Shown here in pieces: positions 30,661 to 44,450 of a stretch of DNA of 64,000 nucleotides; position 1 is the stretch's first letter; every line of letters starts with the position of its first letter. Below the pieces are notes generated by a model. The model was not told the DNA's origin, made no database searches, and saw nothing but the letters and a program-made list of their open reading frames with translations. Origin of the DNA: Muscardinus avellanarius (Eukaryota > Chordata > Mammalia > Rodentia > Gliridae); the NCBI GenBank assembly GCA_963383645.1, contig OY726565.1, positions 41,706,944-41,770,943 of the forward strand, read 5' to 3'. A program made the translations under genes and the position numbers.

Positions 30661-33545
30661 GTTTTCTTTTTTTTTTACTTTTTTGATTGACACAAAATAA
30701 TTGTACATATTTATAGGGTACAGCATACTACTTTAGCACACAAGTATGTGTTATGCAGTGACCAAATCAGGGTAATTAGCATAGCCATCAATCATCTCAA
30801 ACTATTCATCATTTCTTGCAGTGAGACATTTCAAATACATCAATTTTTTAAAACTGTTGTCTCTAATAGAGATCTTACTCCTCCTAATTGTAATTTTATA
30901 TCACTGACTTTCATTTTTTTATTCCCTTTTTTTCTCCCCAATTGCTGGTAACCACAACTTTAAAATTGTCTATATTAGTATATTAGTGAGATTATTTACT
31001 TATTTGTTTTGTAACTGGCTTTTTTTTTTTTTTTTTTTTTGTACTGGGGATGGAACCCAGGAGGATTCCACCCCCAGCCCAATTTTTTTATTTTTTATTT
31101 TTGAAACAGAGTCTCACTGTGTTGCAAAGGATCTCACTAAGTAGCTGAGGCTGTCCATGAACCACAATCCTCATGTCTCAGCCTCCCAACTGGCTTATTT
31201 CATTGAACATAATGCTTCACAATTGTCCCAAATGATGGAATCTCATCCTATTATGGCTGAATAGTGTTCCATTGGGTATATATACCGCATTTTCTGTAGC
31301 CATTCATAATGTGATGGACATTTAGGTTGATTTTGATATTTTGGCTATTGTGAATAGTGCTATACTAAAAATAGAAATGCAGATAACTTTTTTTTTTTTT
31401 GAGGTACTGGGGATAGAACCCAAAGGTATTGTACCTCCGAGCTACACCCCCAGTCCTATATTATTTTAGTCTTTTTTTTTTTTTCTTTTTGTGGTACTGG
31501 GGGTGGAACCCAGGGGCTTTTCTACCTCTGGGCTATACTCCCATACCTATTTTATATTTTATATGGAAACAGAGTCTCACTAAGTTGCTGAGAGCCTCAT
31601 TCAGTAGCTGAGGCTGACTTTGAACCTGTTCCATCCTCCTGTCTCACCCTCCCAAGCTCTCCAGTATTACAAGTTTACGAGTGTGTGCCACCACTCCTGG
31701 GGCCCATCCTATTTTTGATAATGGGGTGGGGTCTCACTGATAGGATTACAAGCATGGACCACCATGCCCAGCTAATACAGATAACTTTTTCTTTTTTGTG
31801 GTACTGGGAATGGAACCCAGGGCCATTCTACCTCTGAGCCCTATTTTTTTTATTCTTTATTTTGAAACAGGGTCTCACTAAGTTGTGGAAGGCCTCACTA
31901 AGTAGCTGAGGTGTCTGTGAAATGGGATGCTCTTGTCTCAGCGTCCCAAACGCTATGATTACAAGCATGTGCCACCATGCCCGGCTTGCAGATAACTTTT
32001 TAGAATACTGATTTCCTTTGGATATATATTCAGTAGTGAGATTGCTGGATCCTAGATAGGGTAGATTTCATTTTCATTTTGTCTTTTGATAACGGCCATT
32101 AAATTGGGATGAAGTGATAATGTAGGGTTTTGAGTTCTTTTTATGCTGTGGATTGAACCCAGGTCCTCACCCATCATAAGAACAAGCTCTATACCAGGCC
32201 CTCTGTGGTTTTGATTTGCATTTCTCTGAGGATTAATGAAGTTAAGCATTTTATTTATATACCTGTTTGTCATTTGTCTTCTGAGAAAATTCTGTAAGTC
32301 TTATTTTGTTTGGTACTGGAGGTTGAACCCAGAGGTTTTCTATCTCTAAGCTATACTCCCAGCCCCCAATTTTTTTTGTTTTTAATAGAGTCTCACTAAG
32401 TTGCTGAGGAACCTCATTTAGTTGCTGAGGCTGTTCTCATACCTGCAATCTTTGTCTCAGCCTCCTAAGTACTGGTATTACAGACATGTGTCACCACATG
32501 CAGCTTCTATTAGTCTTTTGTCCATTTCTTAAATCTATATCACCTATGGTACCGAGGATCGAACCCAGGTGTATTCTGCCTTCAAACTTACACCCCTAGC
32601 TTTTTTTACTTTTTATTTGGAAATAGGGTCTTATGCCCTGAGGCTGAAGGCCTCCCTAAGTTGTTAAGGCTGGCCTCTAACCTGTGATCCTCCTGTCTCA
32701 GCATTCGAAAACTATAATTACACGTACGACTCCCCCTCCTTTGAGTACTGGGGATTAGGGGGGCAGTGGTACTTGGGATGGAACTCAGGGGCCTTCTACC
32801 TTCAAACTACATATACCCTCAGAGCTTTTTTTTTTTTAAAAAAATGTTTTATTTGGGAACAGGCTCTCACTAATTTGCTGAGAGCCTAAATTACTGAAGT
32901 TGGCTTCCAACTCAAGATCCTCCTGTCTCAGCCTCCCAAGTACTGGGATTACAAGTGTGCACTACTATGCCTGACTAAACAGATCTTAATTCTTTACTTT
33001 TTTTTTTTTTTGTGGTACTGGGGATGAAACGCAGGGGCATTCTACCTCTGAGCGATACCCCAGCCCTGTTATTTATATAATTTGAAACAGGGTCTCACTA
33101 AGTTGTAGAGGGCCTCACTAAGTTGCTGAGGCTGGTGACAAACCTGCAATCCTCCTGTCTCCCACCTCCGAAGTACTGCTATTACAGGCCTGTACCACCA
33201 CACCCAGTTTGATACTGGGGATTGAACCCAGGGGCGTTCTACTTCTGTGCTATGCCCCTTTTCTCCTCCTCTTTTAAATTTTGAAACTGGGTATGGCTAT
33301 TTCGGCCTCTTAAATAATGGGGTTACAAGTGTGTACCACCATGCCAGATTCTTTTTCCCATTTTCAAATCAAATATTATGGGCTTTCATGATTGAGTTTT
33401 ATTTTGTATATTAACCTCTTGTTAGGTATATAGCTTGTAAATATTTTTTCCTAGTCAGTAGGTTGCTTCTTTAGTCTGTTGTTTCATTTGCTGCTGGGCA
33501 GAAGCTTTTTAGTTGGATATAATCACATTTGTCTAATTTTCCTAG
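30661..33545 (-). mobile_element. Old L1 (L1M-like), antisense, broken up by SINEs
   Basis: Antisense pieces of one L1 remain in order: 3' UTR at about 30670-31010 (ttgtacatatttatagggta, aatcagggtaattagcatag), then about 31186-31385 (ggctgaatagtgttccattg), about 31990-32145 (tattcagtagtgagattgct), about 32215-32300, and ORF2-end-like sequence at about 33355-33545 (ctgggcagaagctttttagt). The gaps hold antisense SINEs (for example about 31041-31190, 31400-31700, 31795-31988, 32300-32510, 32545-32730, 32755-32980 and 33010-33350). No open frame survives. Confidence 0.8.
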
Positions 33546-34602
33546 GGCTGGGGATGTAGCTCACTAGGTAGCTGAGGCTGTCTTCAAACCATGATCCTCC
33601 TATCTCAGCCTCCCAAGTACTAGGATTACAAGTGTGTGCCACCACGGCCAACTATAGGGAGACTCTTGACAACCTAGTGAGACCCTATTTCAAAACAAAA
33701 GATAAAAAAAAGGGGTGAGGATGTAGCTCAGAGGTAGAATACCCTGAGTTTAATTCCTATTCCCCCCTCCTGACATACACACACATAGAGAAAGAAAGGA
33801 TTTATAGTGTGTGGGGGGATGCATTCTACTTCCGAGTTCCACCTCCAGCCCTATTTTTTAATTCTTTAATTTGAAACAGGGTCTCACTGAGTTGTGGAGG
33901 GCCTCATAAAGTAGCTGAGGCTGGCTTTGAACCCGTGATCCTCCTCCTGTCTCAGCTTCCTGAGTACTGGGATTACAAAGTTGTACCACCACACCCAGTT
34001 TAGGATTTGTACTTTTTTTTTTTTTTTGGTGGAACTATGGGTGGAACCCAGAGGCTTTCTACTTCCGGGCTATACTCCCAGCCCTACTTTATATTTTATT
34101 TTGAAACATGGTCTCACTAAGTTGCTGTGAGCCTCACTAAGTAGTTGAGGCTGGCTTCGAACCTGTGCAGTCCTCCTGTCTCAGCCTCCCAAGTGCGGGG
34201 ATTACAAGTGTGCGCCACCATGCCTGGTTTAGGATTTGTAGTTTTAAGAAAGCATTTTGTGGTGGCACATGCCTGTAATCCCAATACTTGGGAGGCTGAA
34301 ACAGGAAGATTGCAGGTTTGAGGACAGCTTTAACAAGTAGTGAGACTCTTGCCAACCTGGCAAGACCCTGTTTCAAAATTAAAAAGAGGGGGGACTGAGG
34401 ATGTAGGTTGGAGGTAGAATGGCCCTGGGTTCAATCCCCAGTACCACACGCACATACAAAAAAAGGGCATTTGTATGTGGTGATCTAGGTTTGCATATTA
34501 GAGGGGATTAAAGATACAGGAAACTCCACAAGGATGTAAATAAGGTAAGATTTAAATATAGTAGTTAAAATGTCAAAAGGTGGCGGAGCATTAGCAAATT
34601 TG

Positions 34603-34649
<47 letters not shown>

Positions 34650-35519
34650 AGGAGAGAGGAAAGAGACAGACAGGTGGACAGATGTCCACCTCTGAGCCAT
34701 ACTCATCAACCTTATTTTTTTTTTTTTTAAACACCATTTTGCTAAGTTGCTAAGGATCTTGCTAAATTGCTAAGGCCAGCTTCAAACCTGCAATCCTCTT
34801 TTTAGCCTCCCAGGTACAAGAGTGATTTACCATGCCTGGCATAAATTTTTGCTTTTTAAATTTTAATTCATCCATTCATTTATTTATTGTGGTACTGGTG
34901 ATTGAACCCAGGGGCATTCTGCTTCTGAGCTATACCCTCAGTCTTATTTTTTTTTTTGGGGGGGGGGAGTCTGGGGATGGAACCCAGGGGCATTTGATCT
35001 CTGAGCTATACTTCCTGCCTTATTATTATTATTATTATTTTATTCTTTATCTTGCAGCAGGGTCTCACTAAGTTGCAGAAGGGCCTAAGTAGCTGAGGCT
35101 GTCTGAACTGTGATCCTCTGGTCTCAGCCTCCCGAATGCTGGGATTACAAGCATGCTCCACCATGCCTGGCTTCAATCCTATTTTTTTTTTTTTAATTCT
35201 TTATTTTGAAACAGGGTCTCAGTTGCAGACAGCCTCACTAAATAGATGAGGCTGGTTTCCAACCTGTGATCCTTCTGTCTCAGCCTCCCAAGTACTGGGG
35301 TTACAAGGGTGTGCTACCACACCTAGCTGCTTTGTTTTTTTTTAATTTTTAATTTTATACTTTTTTTTTTTAGTTGAGGTTTCATTCATTCATTCATAGT
35401 TGAGGTTTCATTCATTCATTCATTGCCTAGACTGGTCTCAAACTCAGTGATCTCAAGCCATCTGTTCTCAGTCTTCTGCGTAGCTGGGATTACAGATGTG
35501 CACCAGCAGAACCAACTAA
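33546..35519. repeat. SINE block with GT repeat
   Basis: Rearranged SINE pieces cover 33547-33770. Antisense copies lie at about 33800-33995 and 34018-34232, and a sense copy at about 34255-34450. A GT repeat of about 40 bases is at 34605-34645. Antisense pieces follow at about 34690-34840, 34885-34955, 34965-35175 and 35195-35330. 35330-35519 is low-complexity, with a duplicated gaggtttcattcattcatt phrase. Confidence 0.75.
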
Positions 35520-36240
35520 TACTCTGCTTTTTACTGAAAATACAGTTCAGCCATATGCTGCAAGAATAGAATATATGATGGTATATACCACAATGTGATG
35601 CATTTCTCAGAATGTATTTCTTTTAAGGGATGTAGGATTGTACATTGAAGTAAAAAAAATTCAGACACAAAAAAGGGTATACAATGAAAAGGTGATTTCT
35701 TCCTACTATAGACACTTCCAATTTCCTTCACAAAGACAGTCCCCCTATAGTTTGTTGGTGGAGTTTTCTAGAAATATTTTGCCCATTTTTTTGTTATTGC
35801 TGTTCCATGGTTCAATCCCAGAGAGCCTGATGCATACTAGGCAAGCACTTTACCAAGGAGTTATACCCCCTGCCCTATCTCTGTTTTATTTCATGTGTCC
35901 TAAGGCTCATTCCATAGCTGCTCAAATAACTCTATGGCTTTTGTTTTACAATTGCATAATACTTGTGGTCTGTGGTATGTCTAATTGATGGTGGATATTT
36001 AGGCAAATACACAAATTCTATGTATAGTAGTATGAAAAAAAATAATTCAAGATAGATAGTAAGCACTTCAGGCTAGTATATCAGGGAAGGGTTTACTGAG
36101 AAGATGAGATTTGAGGCAGACCTTACTGACCTTATTAAATATTGTGTCTTATTGATGTGTGAAGTAAAAATCAAAACTGTCAAGAGAGTTACTGAGTATT
36201 TTAATTATGTATTTGGACACTGTTTAATTTCACCAGTTTG
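35520..36240. other. Intronic sequence with one ID element
   Basis: An undeleted antisense ID element lies at about 35801-35876. The rest is AT-rich with no recognised feature. Confidence 0.55.
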
Positions 36241-36655
36241 ATATGTCTATTCTTTTATCTAGCTGCATGTTTTGCATAGCTTTATTTATAGTGGCTGCTG
36301 TCATGGTTAGATATAGAAGGTCCCCTGAAGAGCTCATGCACTAATGTTATACTAATGATATAATCAGGCCATGAAGATTGTGATCTCATCGATAAGTCCA
36401 TTGTGATGGGCTTATCTGGATAGTAACCTAGGTGGGTGGGCTGTGGCTGGAGGAGGTGGTACCTGGGGAGGGGTGGCTTTAGGAATTGTGTTTGTGTCTT
36501 TGAATCTCTTGCTTGCTCTCTCTTGCTTCTGGCCCCCCATGATGTGAGAGCAGAGCCCATGTTCTGTCTGTGTGTGTCTCTCTGCTTTTTGCCACCATCC
36601 TCTGAACTTCAGACCCTGCCCTCACGTGGGCTGAACCCAGACTTCCCCCCCCCCA
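36241..36655 (+). mobile_element. Possible LTR (MaLR-like), diverged
   Basis: The stretch containing ctcttgcttctggccccccatgatgtgagagcag resembles the 3' half of widely dispersed mammalian MaLR-type LTRs, in which a cttcctg-ccatgatgtga phrase is common. I found no clear ends or target duplication; the right end runs into a poly(C)/poly(A) tract at about 36645. Another old interspersed repeat is possible. Confidence 0.35.
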
Positions 36656-36690
36656 AAAAAAACAAAACAAAACAGAAAAACACTCCAGCA

Positions 36691-37349
36691 GAGCTGGGCG
36701 TGGTGGTGCATGCTTGTAATTCCAGCATTTGGGAGGCTGAGACCCGAAGATCTCGGTTCACAGACAGCCTCAGCACTTAGTGAGGCCCTCTGCAACTTAG
36801 TGAGACCCTGTTTCAAAATAAAGAATAAAATACAGGGCAGGGGGTGTAGCTTGGAGGTAGAATGCCCCTGGATTCCATCCCCAGAACCACAAAAAATACC
36901 AAAAACAAACAAAAAACTGTGATCAGATCTTCATTTCTATATCCTTAAGAAACTAGATTTTTGTCTTTTGATTTTTGGAAGCTACCTTAATTTGTAGGAC
37001 ACATCAAATGAAAAGATGTTTTGGTTAATTAGTGATAATTACTTTTGGTATTGAGGGAGTAATAAGTCACTTGAACTTTAAATGTTTAGGTAATACTCAT
37101 GGGAAATGTTTAAATGTTTAGGTAATACTCATGGGAAATTGTTTTTTAAATGTTCATAATTAGTATGATTGTATGCTAGAGTTATTAAATTTTACTTTCC
37201 AAAATATGCTTATACCAGTTGTAGCAAAGGAGAAAACTACCAACCTTTGCTTTCCTGCTTCTTTATACTTTTTGGTCCTAAATTAAAATGAGAGAAGAGA
37301 TGTATTCTGCAGTTGACCTTGATAACATTTACTTATGTATGTATTTATT
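36691..37349. repeat. Sense SINE, then a 32-bp tandem duplication
   Basis: A young sense B1-dID covers about 36691-36893. At 37081-37139 a 32-base unit starting aatgtttaggtaatactcat occurs twice in tandem. The remainder to 37349 is unassigned. Confidence 0.8.
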
Positions 37350-39325
37350 TATTACAGTACTGGGGATTGAACCCAGGGGCATTCTACCTCCAAGCTCTAC
37401 CCTTATTCCTATTTTTCTTTATTTTGAAAGAAGGTCTTACTAAGTTGCAGAGGGCCTCACTAAGTACTTTGAGACTGGCCAGGAACTTGCAATCCTCCTG
37501 TTTCAGCCTCCCAGGTACTGGGATTACAGGCATGCACAATGCCTAGCTAGAACAGAATTTTTAAAAACATAGGTTCTTAACTATGAACCTGAAACTGTTT
37601 TACTTTCCTTGAAATTCTGTCAATATTGGAGATTACCTTATTTTTCCCAACTCCTGCAGGTAAACCATGTTTATAAAACTCAGCCAATGTCTGAGTGTCC
37701 TCATATATTTATAAAATGGAATGTTTACTTTCATTAACATGTTTGTTACATGTGCCATGCTTTTTTTTTTTTTTGGTCCTAAGGATTGAACTAAAAGACA
37801 TTCTACCTCCAATTTCACCCATTCCATTTTATATTTTGCTTTGAAACAGTCTCACTATGTTTCTGGGAGTCTCACTAAGTTACTGAGGCTGGCCTTGAAC
37901 CTATGATCCTCCTGTCTCCTCCCAAGTATCAGAATTACAGGTGTGCACATTATGCATAGCTTGTATCATGCATCTTTAAACTATGTACTTTTTTCCCTAG
38001 TAGTGCCTCCTGATTGCTTCCTTTTTGTCATTTAGAGTTACACAGTACATCTTGGATTAAAAATGTTACCTCTCCCTTAATTGATGGGTTCTAGTACTTA
38101 TATTTACACAAGAAGACTTATTATTCAGTCAATTACATCATGTGTGTGTGGGGGGTACTGGGGGTTGAACCCCGGGGGTTTTCTACCTCTGAGCTATACT
38201 CTCTGCCCTATTTTTATTTTTGAAACAGGATCTCAGTAGGTTGATGAGATTCTCAACACTTGTTGAGGCTGTCTTCAAACCTGTCTCAGCCTCCCAAGTA
38301 CTGGGATTACAGGTTTTTGTCACCATGCCTGGCTACATTTTTTTTTTTTTTTTTTTTTTTTTCGGGTCTGGGGATGGGACCTAGGGGCATTTGACCTCCG
38401 AGCTACACCCCCTGCCCTGTTTTTTATTCTTTATTTTGAAACCAGGTTTCACTGAGTTGCAGAGGGCCTAAGTAGCTGAGGCTGTCTGCGAACTGCTATC
38501 TTCCGGTCTCAGTTTCCTGAATGCTGGGATTGCAAGCGTGCGCTACCACATCCAGCTTGTATTTTCTTAATTAATGAATTTATTTGTCATGGTACTGGGG
38601 CAGTTTACCTCCAAGCTACACCTTAGCCTGTTTGTGTGTGTTTGGGGGGGTTACTAGGGATGGAACTCAGGGGATTTCTACCTCCGGGCTATATTCCCAG
38701 ACCTATTTATATTTTATTTGAAAACAGGGTGTAAGTTGCTGAGAGCCTCATTAAGTAAATGAGGCTGGCTTTGAACCTGTACAATCCTTCTGTTTCAGCC
38801 TTCCAAGTGCTGGGATTACAAGCATGCACCACCAAGTCCAGCTTGTATTTTTTGTTTTGAAACAGGGTCTTGGTAGGTTGCTGAGAGGATTCCTAAATTG
38901 CTGAAGCTGATCTCTCCAACCAGCAGTCTTCCTGTTTTCTCCTCCCAAGTATTGGGATTACAGGTATATGCTACCATGTGTAACTTTCTTAATTTATTTT
39001 TAACCATATTTTTTTTTTTATTTATTTTGTGGTGCTGGGCATCAAACCCAGGACCTCACACCTGATAGGCAAGTGCTATACCACTGAGCTACATCCTCAG
39101 CCCTATTTATTTATTTATTTTGTGGTACTGGAGGTGGAACCCCAGGGGCTTTTCTACCTCCAGGCTCCACTCCCAGACCTATTTTGTATTTTATTTGGAA
39201 ACAGGGTCTCACTAAGTTGCTGAGAGCCTCACTTAGTAGCTGAGGCTGGCTTTGAACCTGTGCGATCCTCCTGTCTCAGCCTCCTAAGCACTGGGATTAC
39301 AAGCATCTGCCACCATACCTAGCTC
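37350..39325 (-). repeat. Antisense SINE block with one ID element
   Basis: Antisense copies at about 37355-37550, 37770-37965, 38150-38335, 38363-38560, 38650-38845, 38846-38990 and 39119-39325. An undeleted antisense ID element lies at about 39029-39105 (ccactgagctacatcctcag). 37551-37765 and 37966-38145 show nothing recognised. Confidence 0.8.
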
Positions 39326-39635
39326 ATCTTCAGCCCTTTGATCAGATACTTAAATTCCTTTTAAATGGGAATGTTAAGGGCACTATAAGGAAATTACGAA
39401 GTAGACCTCTGACCTTAGAGAATTACACAATCAAGGGCATATGTAAATAGTAGTAGCTTTGGATAGTAAAGTATCTAGTGATAAATATAGTAAGTGAAAT
39501 TTAGATTAAGAGAACATTTGAAATTACCTTAGCCAAAAATTGAACAGGAAAGGTTTTGAAGGGATTTAGATATCCAGAAAAGTGGGAAAGATGAGAATAA
39601 AAACTCAAGAGAAATGGAACAACTATTCAGATTTG

Positions 39636-40026
39636 CTGTATTAGTCAAATTTTTGTTACTCTGAACCAAATAACCTGATAACAACTCAGAAAAGGAGAGG
39701 TTTATTTGGCCCACAATTTCAGAAGATCCAGTCTGTGGTCAGCACGCTCCAAGGCAGAAACACCCTGGCTGAGGGTGGGACGGAAGAGAGCTGCCCAGCT
39801 CACGGCAGCCCAGACGGGGGACCGGGACAGAGTCTCCAGGCCAGACTCCCGCTGACCTACTTCTCCAGCCACTCTCACCTGCCAATAAATCAGTTCAGAT
39901 TATTAACCCGTTGATGAATTTATCTACTGGTGAGGTTGGAGACCTTGTGAATAACTGCGTCACTCCTGAATGCTGTTACGAGCACTGGAGCTTTTCTGGG
40001 TGACATCACACATGCAAACCATAACA
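39636..40026 (-). mobile_element. MaLR-like LTR, antisense
   Basis: 391 bases reading tgtattagtcaaattttt at the left and aaaccataaca at the right (TG and CA ends). The phrases aggtttatttggcccacaat and the closing aaaccataac are typical of antisense MST/ORR1-type MaLR LTRs. I found no target duplication and no internal part. The 310 bases before it (39326-39635) contain nothing recognised. Confidence 0.6.
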
Positions 40027-40727
40027 CTAGCATTTGGAGAAAAATCTGAGGATGCATGAAAAATGAGATAGAAAAGATTGATTAGAACCAGACTAAGGGT
40101 TTAGGATTCTAGATAAAGCAGTCTAACTGTATAAATATGGATTTTATATGTTTATATTATCTAAAGATTGAGGCTTGTTTGAGGTAAAGAACTTGTTAAG
40201 TATGGTAAATAACAGGCCATTCTAAAAATTACCCCAAGCCACAGTGACAGAGTAGGACATCTTTCTTCTATTTAGAGACTTAAATTAGGAATCAGGAATG
40301 GTAATACTTTTTGCCAACCTGAGACCTTTACCAGGTGTGAGACATTGATGTAAAAATTAATGCAGAATGTTGCAACTCTTGGTTTTCAGTGAAGCATTTA
40401 CTGCCATGTAAAAACAACAACAAAACTACTGAAGTGCCTCAGAAACAATACCAACTCATTGTTTGGTTCACAAATCTTTGGGTTTTTATGAATGGATCTG
40501 AGGTCGGCTTGCATGTCATCTAGAGCTGACTGTTCCCAGTTGGTCTTACTCTTACAACAATCGTTAGGAGGTTGAGGGCCCTTGGTTGGGCTGCCTTTAT
40601 CCTCTAGTGAAGTAGCCTGTTAGGAGGAAGAGAATAAGCCCTATGGCACTGGTGCTCTACTTTGCAAGCCACTCTTATGTTTGCTAATGTCCCATTACAA
40701 AGTCAACCCTAGTCTTGGTATGGGTAC
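40027..40727. other. Unique-looking intronic sequence
   Basis: About 700 bases without SINE, gene or simple repeat, one of the longer repeat-free stretches of this intron. Confidence 0.5.
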
Positions 40728-40978
40728 CAGATCTGATTTTTTTTTTTGTGTGTGTGTGTGTGTGGTACTGGGGGTGGAACCCAGAGGCTTTCTACCTCCG
40801 GGCTATACTCCCAGACCCATTTTGTATTTTATTTGGAAACAGGGTCTCACTAAGTTGCTGAGAGCCTCACTAAGTACCTGAGGCTGGCTTCAAACCTGTG
40901 TGATCCTCCTGTCTCAGCCTCCCAAGCGCGGGATTACAAGCATGTGCCACCACACCCGGCTTCAGATCTGATTTTTTT
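40728..40978 (-). repeat. Antisense SINE with target duplication and GT tail
   Basis: A B1-dID copy (about 40763-40962) preceded by T and GT tracts. The bases cagatctgattttttt flank it at 40728 and about 40963, marking the target duplication. Confidence 0.88.
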
Positions 40979-42200
40979 GAGAGGTGGTACTGGGGATTGA
41001 ACCCAGGGGGTATTCTGCCTCTGAACTACACTCCCAGCCCTTTTTTTTAATTCTTTATTTTGAAATGAAGTCCACTGAGTTGTGGACTTCACTAAGTTGG
41101 TGAATCTGAATGCGAACCTGTGATCATCCTGGGAGCTCAGTCTCCCAAGAGCTGGGATTACAAGCCTGTGCCACCATACCCTTCAGGTCTTCTTTTTTAT
41201 TGATTAGTGAGGTTTTGTCTATTTTTGTTCTGCAGTACTAAAGAATGGACTGGGGCATTCTACCTCTAATCTATACCTCTGTCCCCTCCCCTTTTTTTTG
41301 GTGGTGGTACTGGGGTTCCTGGAAGCCCTTCTACCTGTGGGCTATACTCCCAGACCTATTTTTATATTTTTATTTGGAAACAGGGTCTCTTAAGCCAGAA
41401 AGGCTGGCTTTGAACCTGTGTGATCCTTCTGTCTCTGCCTCCCAAGCGCAGGGATTACCAGCATGCGCCACCACACCTGGCTCCCTTTTTATTATTTATT
41501 TATTTATTTTTCTTGTTTTTGAAACAGTTTTTCTAGTTGTTGAAAGTCTTGAGCAGTCTAGTTGCTGAGGTTGTCCTTGAGTCTGTGATTCTCCTATCAG
41601 CCTCCCAAGTACTGGGATTACAGACATGCACCACCATTCCTGGCTTATTTGCTTTTTACTAGGGATTGAACTCAAGAGCCATTTTACCTCAGAGCTACAC
41701 CCCCATCCCTTTTTTATTTTATTTTTTGTGTCCTTCCTCCCCTGGAACCCAAAGGCATTCTACTTCTGAGCAATACCCCTAGCTGTTTTTAATTTTTGTT
41801 TTTGAAAGAGGATCTTGCTAAGTTGCTGAGACTGGTCTTAAAATTGTGAGCCTCCTGTTTTAGCCTCCCAAGTATTGGGATTACAAGTGTGCACCACCAT
41901 GCCTGGTTTTTATTTTAAAATAAGGTCTCACTAAGCTGGGCTCTGTGCTTGGGAGGCTGAGACAGGAGGATCATGCAGGTTCGAAGCCAGCCTCATCTGA
42001 CTTAAGAGACCCTGTTTCCAAATAAAATATGAAATAGGTCTGGGAGTGTAGCCTGGAGGTAGAAGGCCCCTGGGTTCCATCCTCAGTACCACCAAAAAAA
42101 TAAAATAAGATCTAAGTTGCTGAAGCTGGTGTTGAACTTGTGATACCCCTGTCCTAGTCTCCTAAGTACTAGAAATATAGGTGTGCACCCAGCTTAATGA
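40979..42200. repeat. SINE block
   Basis: Antisense copies at about 40985-41180, 41300-41482, 41500-41650, 41660-41735 and 41750-41905, then a truncated sense copy at about 41938-42092 and an antisense scrap to about 42195. Confidence 0.75.
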
Positions 42201-43493
42201 ACTTGTTTTTAACTTTTCTTTTAGCTGGTCAAATTCTGTGAAGTCCTTGCTTTTGTTTTCATACCCTCAGTCCAGTGGTAGTCTAGTACTTGTAATGGTG
42301 TTTGTCAAACTTGAGTCTGTATGAACTCCAGAGAGTATGTCTGTGGATGTCACTCAGAGTTATGTTTTTAACTATGTTGATAAATGTAACTTTTTCTTAC
42401 TTGTTATACTGAAACAAAATTATCACAGGATGATACTTATTATGTGTATGATACACTTTTTTCATTTGTTTAAAAATGTTGCTCTTGATTTTATGGTCCA
42501 TTAATACATCATAATGACTAGTTTAAAAATACTGTTTTAGGTTATCTTTGGGCTCCAATTCAGCAGTAAGTCAAAGTCAGGCTGTCTTTGAATGTAAGCT
42601 GGACTTTAGTCAAGTCGATCCAGAATATTGTACTTTATTTAGGTGAAACATCAAAATACAGTTTTAAATTTCTTATAGTGAGTACAGGAAACCCAACAAT
42701 ATGTACATAAAAATCTAATTTGAGAAATATTGGCACAAAGGATAAAATCTAAATTTAAGCATGAATCAGTGTTGTCACTTCCTCTATTTATCTTTTCCAG
42801 CCTTACCTTTCATTGCTCCTCACAGGAATTTCTGCTTCATCAATATTGGTCTACATATTTCTCATAAGTGTATCTGTTAATTTTACTACCTTTTATTTTG
42901 CTTAGATAACTTGGAATGTAATGTAAAAAGCGAAATGGCTTTGATTTTACATAGGAGCTTTTCTAGCCTCTGGAAAGATATTTAGCTCTCTGAATCTGAA
43001 AAAAATGAGGCTGGAGTAAGGGGATAATAACACTCATAGCAGGTTGTTGGGACAGGTTGAAAGCACCTCTCAGTGTCTTGTCTTAGGAAGACATTATAGC
43101 AAGTAGTTCTTAAGTCATTCTCCTCTATTCTTGGAACCTTACAGCTCACCATGATCACACATTTTCCAAATACAAGCAAGCAAAATGCTTGTGCCAGGTT
43201 TGCTCAGTGGGAGAACACATTAAGGCCCTGGGTTAAATCTTTAGCGCCACACAATAGCATAACAAAAGCTTGGGTCCTAACTATTACTTCTTTAGTAATT
43301 AAGAATCAGTCCTTGTATGTGAAGTGTAACTGTATTGACAAGAAATGAGTCAGACTTATTATAGTCAGTATATTATTAACTATTTATAAAGTTTTTTTTT
43401 AAAAGATGCCTTGATATTGTAAATGCTTCCTAGGAAGAAATTATTTTGAATACCAGGAGGGAGGGAGAGAGAGAGAGTGCTAGAGATAAGTAG

Positions 43494-43495
<2 letters not shown>
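42201..43495. other. Long SINE-poor intronic stretch
   Basis: About 1.3 kb with no composite SINE. A diverged sense ID-like element may lie at about 43196-43252 (tgctcagtgggagaacacat, ggccctgggttaaat). No coding exon or conserved element can be recognised by eye. Confidence 0.55.
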
Positions 43496-43543
<48 letters not shown>

Positions 43544-44450
43544 CGCTGGGGATTGTACCATTGAACCCATGGCATTCTATCACTGAGCTATACCCCCACC
43601 CCTTTTTTTTTTTTTTGTGGTACTGGGGTTCCTGGAAGCCCTTCTACCTCCGGGCTACACTCCCAGACCTATTTTTACATTTTTATTTGGAAACAGGGTC
43701 TCCTAAGCCAGCACACGCACTGGCTTCGAACCTGCACGATCCTCCTGTCTCTGCCTCCCAAGTGCGGGGATTACAAGCATGCGCCACCACGCCCAGCCCT
43801 ATTTTTTTTTTTTTTTTTTAATTTTGAAATGGGGTCTTGCTAAGTTGCATATACAGACTTAAGTTGTTGAGGTTGGCCACAAACCTGCGATCCTCCTATT
43901 TCAGCTTCCCAAGTACTGGTATTACAACGATGTGCCACCACACCTAGCTCTTAAAAGACCATTTTGAAGGTTTCCATATTTATTTTTCTATCTGTATTTT
44001 AGAGGTTTTGGGGATTGAACCCAGGGATGTTCTACCTATAGAACATATAGGTATAGCTATATACCTCCACCCCTTTTTATTTTTTATTTTATTTATTTAT
44101 TTATTTATTTATTGCAGGTCTAGGGATGGAACCCAGAGGCATTTGACCCCAAGCTATGCCCCTTGCCCAATTTTTTATTCTTTATTTTGAAACAGGGTCT
44201 CACTAAGTTGCAAAGGGCCTCACTAAGTAGCTGAGGCTGTCCACGAACAGCAATCCTCCTGTCTCAGCCTCCCAAATGCTGGGATTACAAGCATTACCTT
44301 TCATTGGTGGCATGCCACCATGCCCGGCTTCCTTTTTATTTCTTTTTTGAAACAAGGTCTTGATAAGTTACCCAGTGCTGTCCACGAACCTGTGATCTTC
44401 CTGTCTCAGCATCCTAAGAGTTGAATTTATAGGTGTGTACCACCATGCCG
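43496..44450 (-). repeat. GT repeat and antisense SINEs
   Basis: A GT repeat of about 46 bases (43496-43541) precedes an ID/SINE fragment. A young-looking antisense copy covers about 43617-43797, with older copies at about 43812-43950, 44110-44330 and 44331-44450. Confidence 0.8.

Noticed and set aside
43198..43252. ID elements here and at 23737, 35801, 39029 and 45670 as functional tRNA genes
   Set aside because: They have tRNA-like promoter boxes but cannot fold into a complete cloverleaf; they are SINEs.
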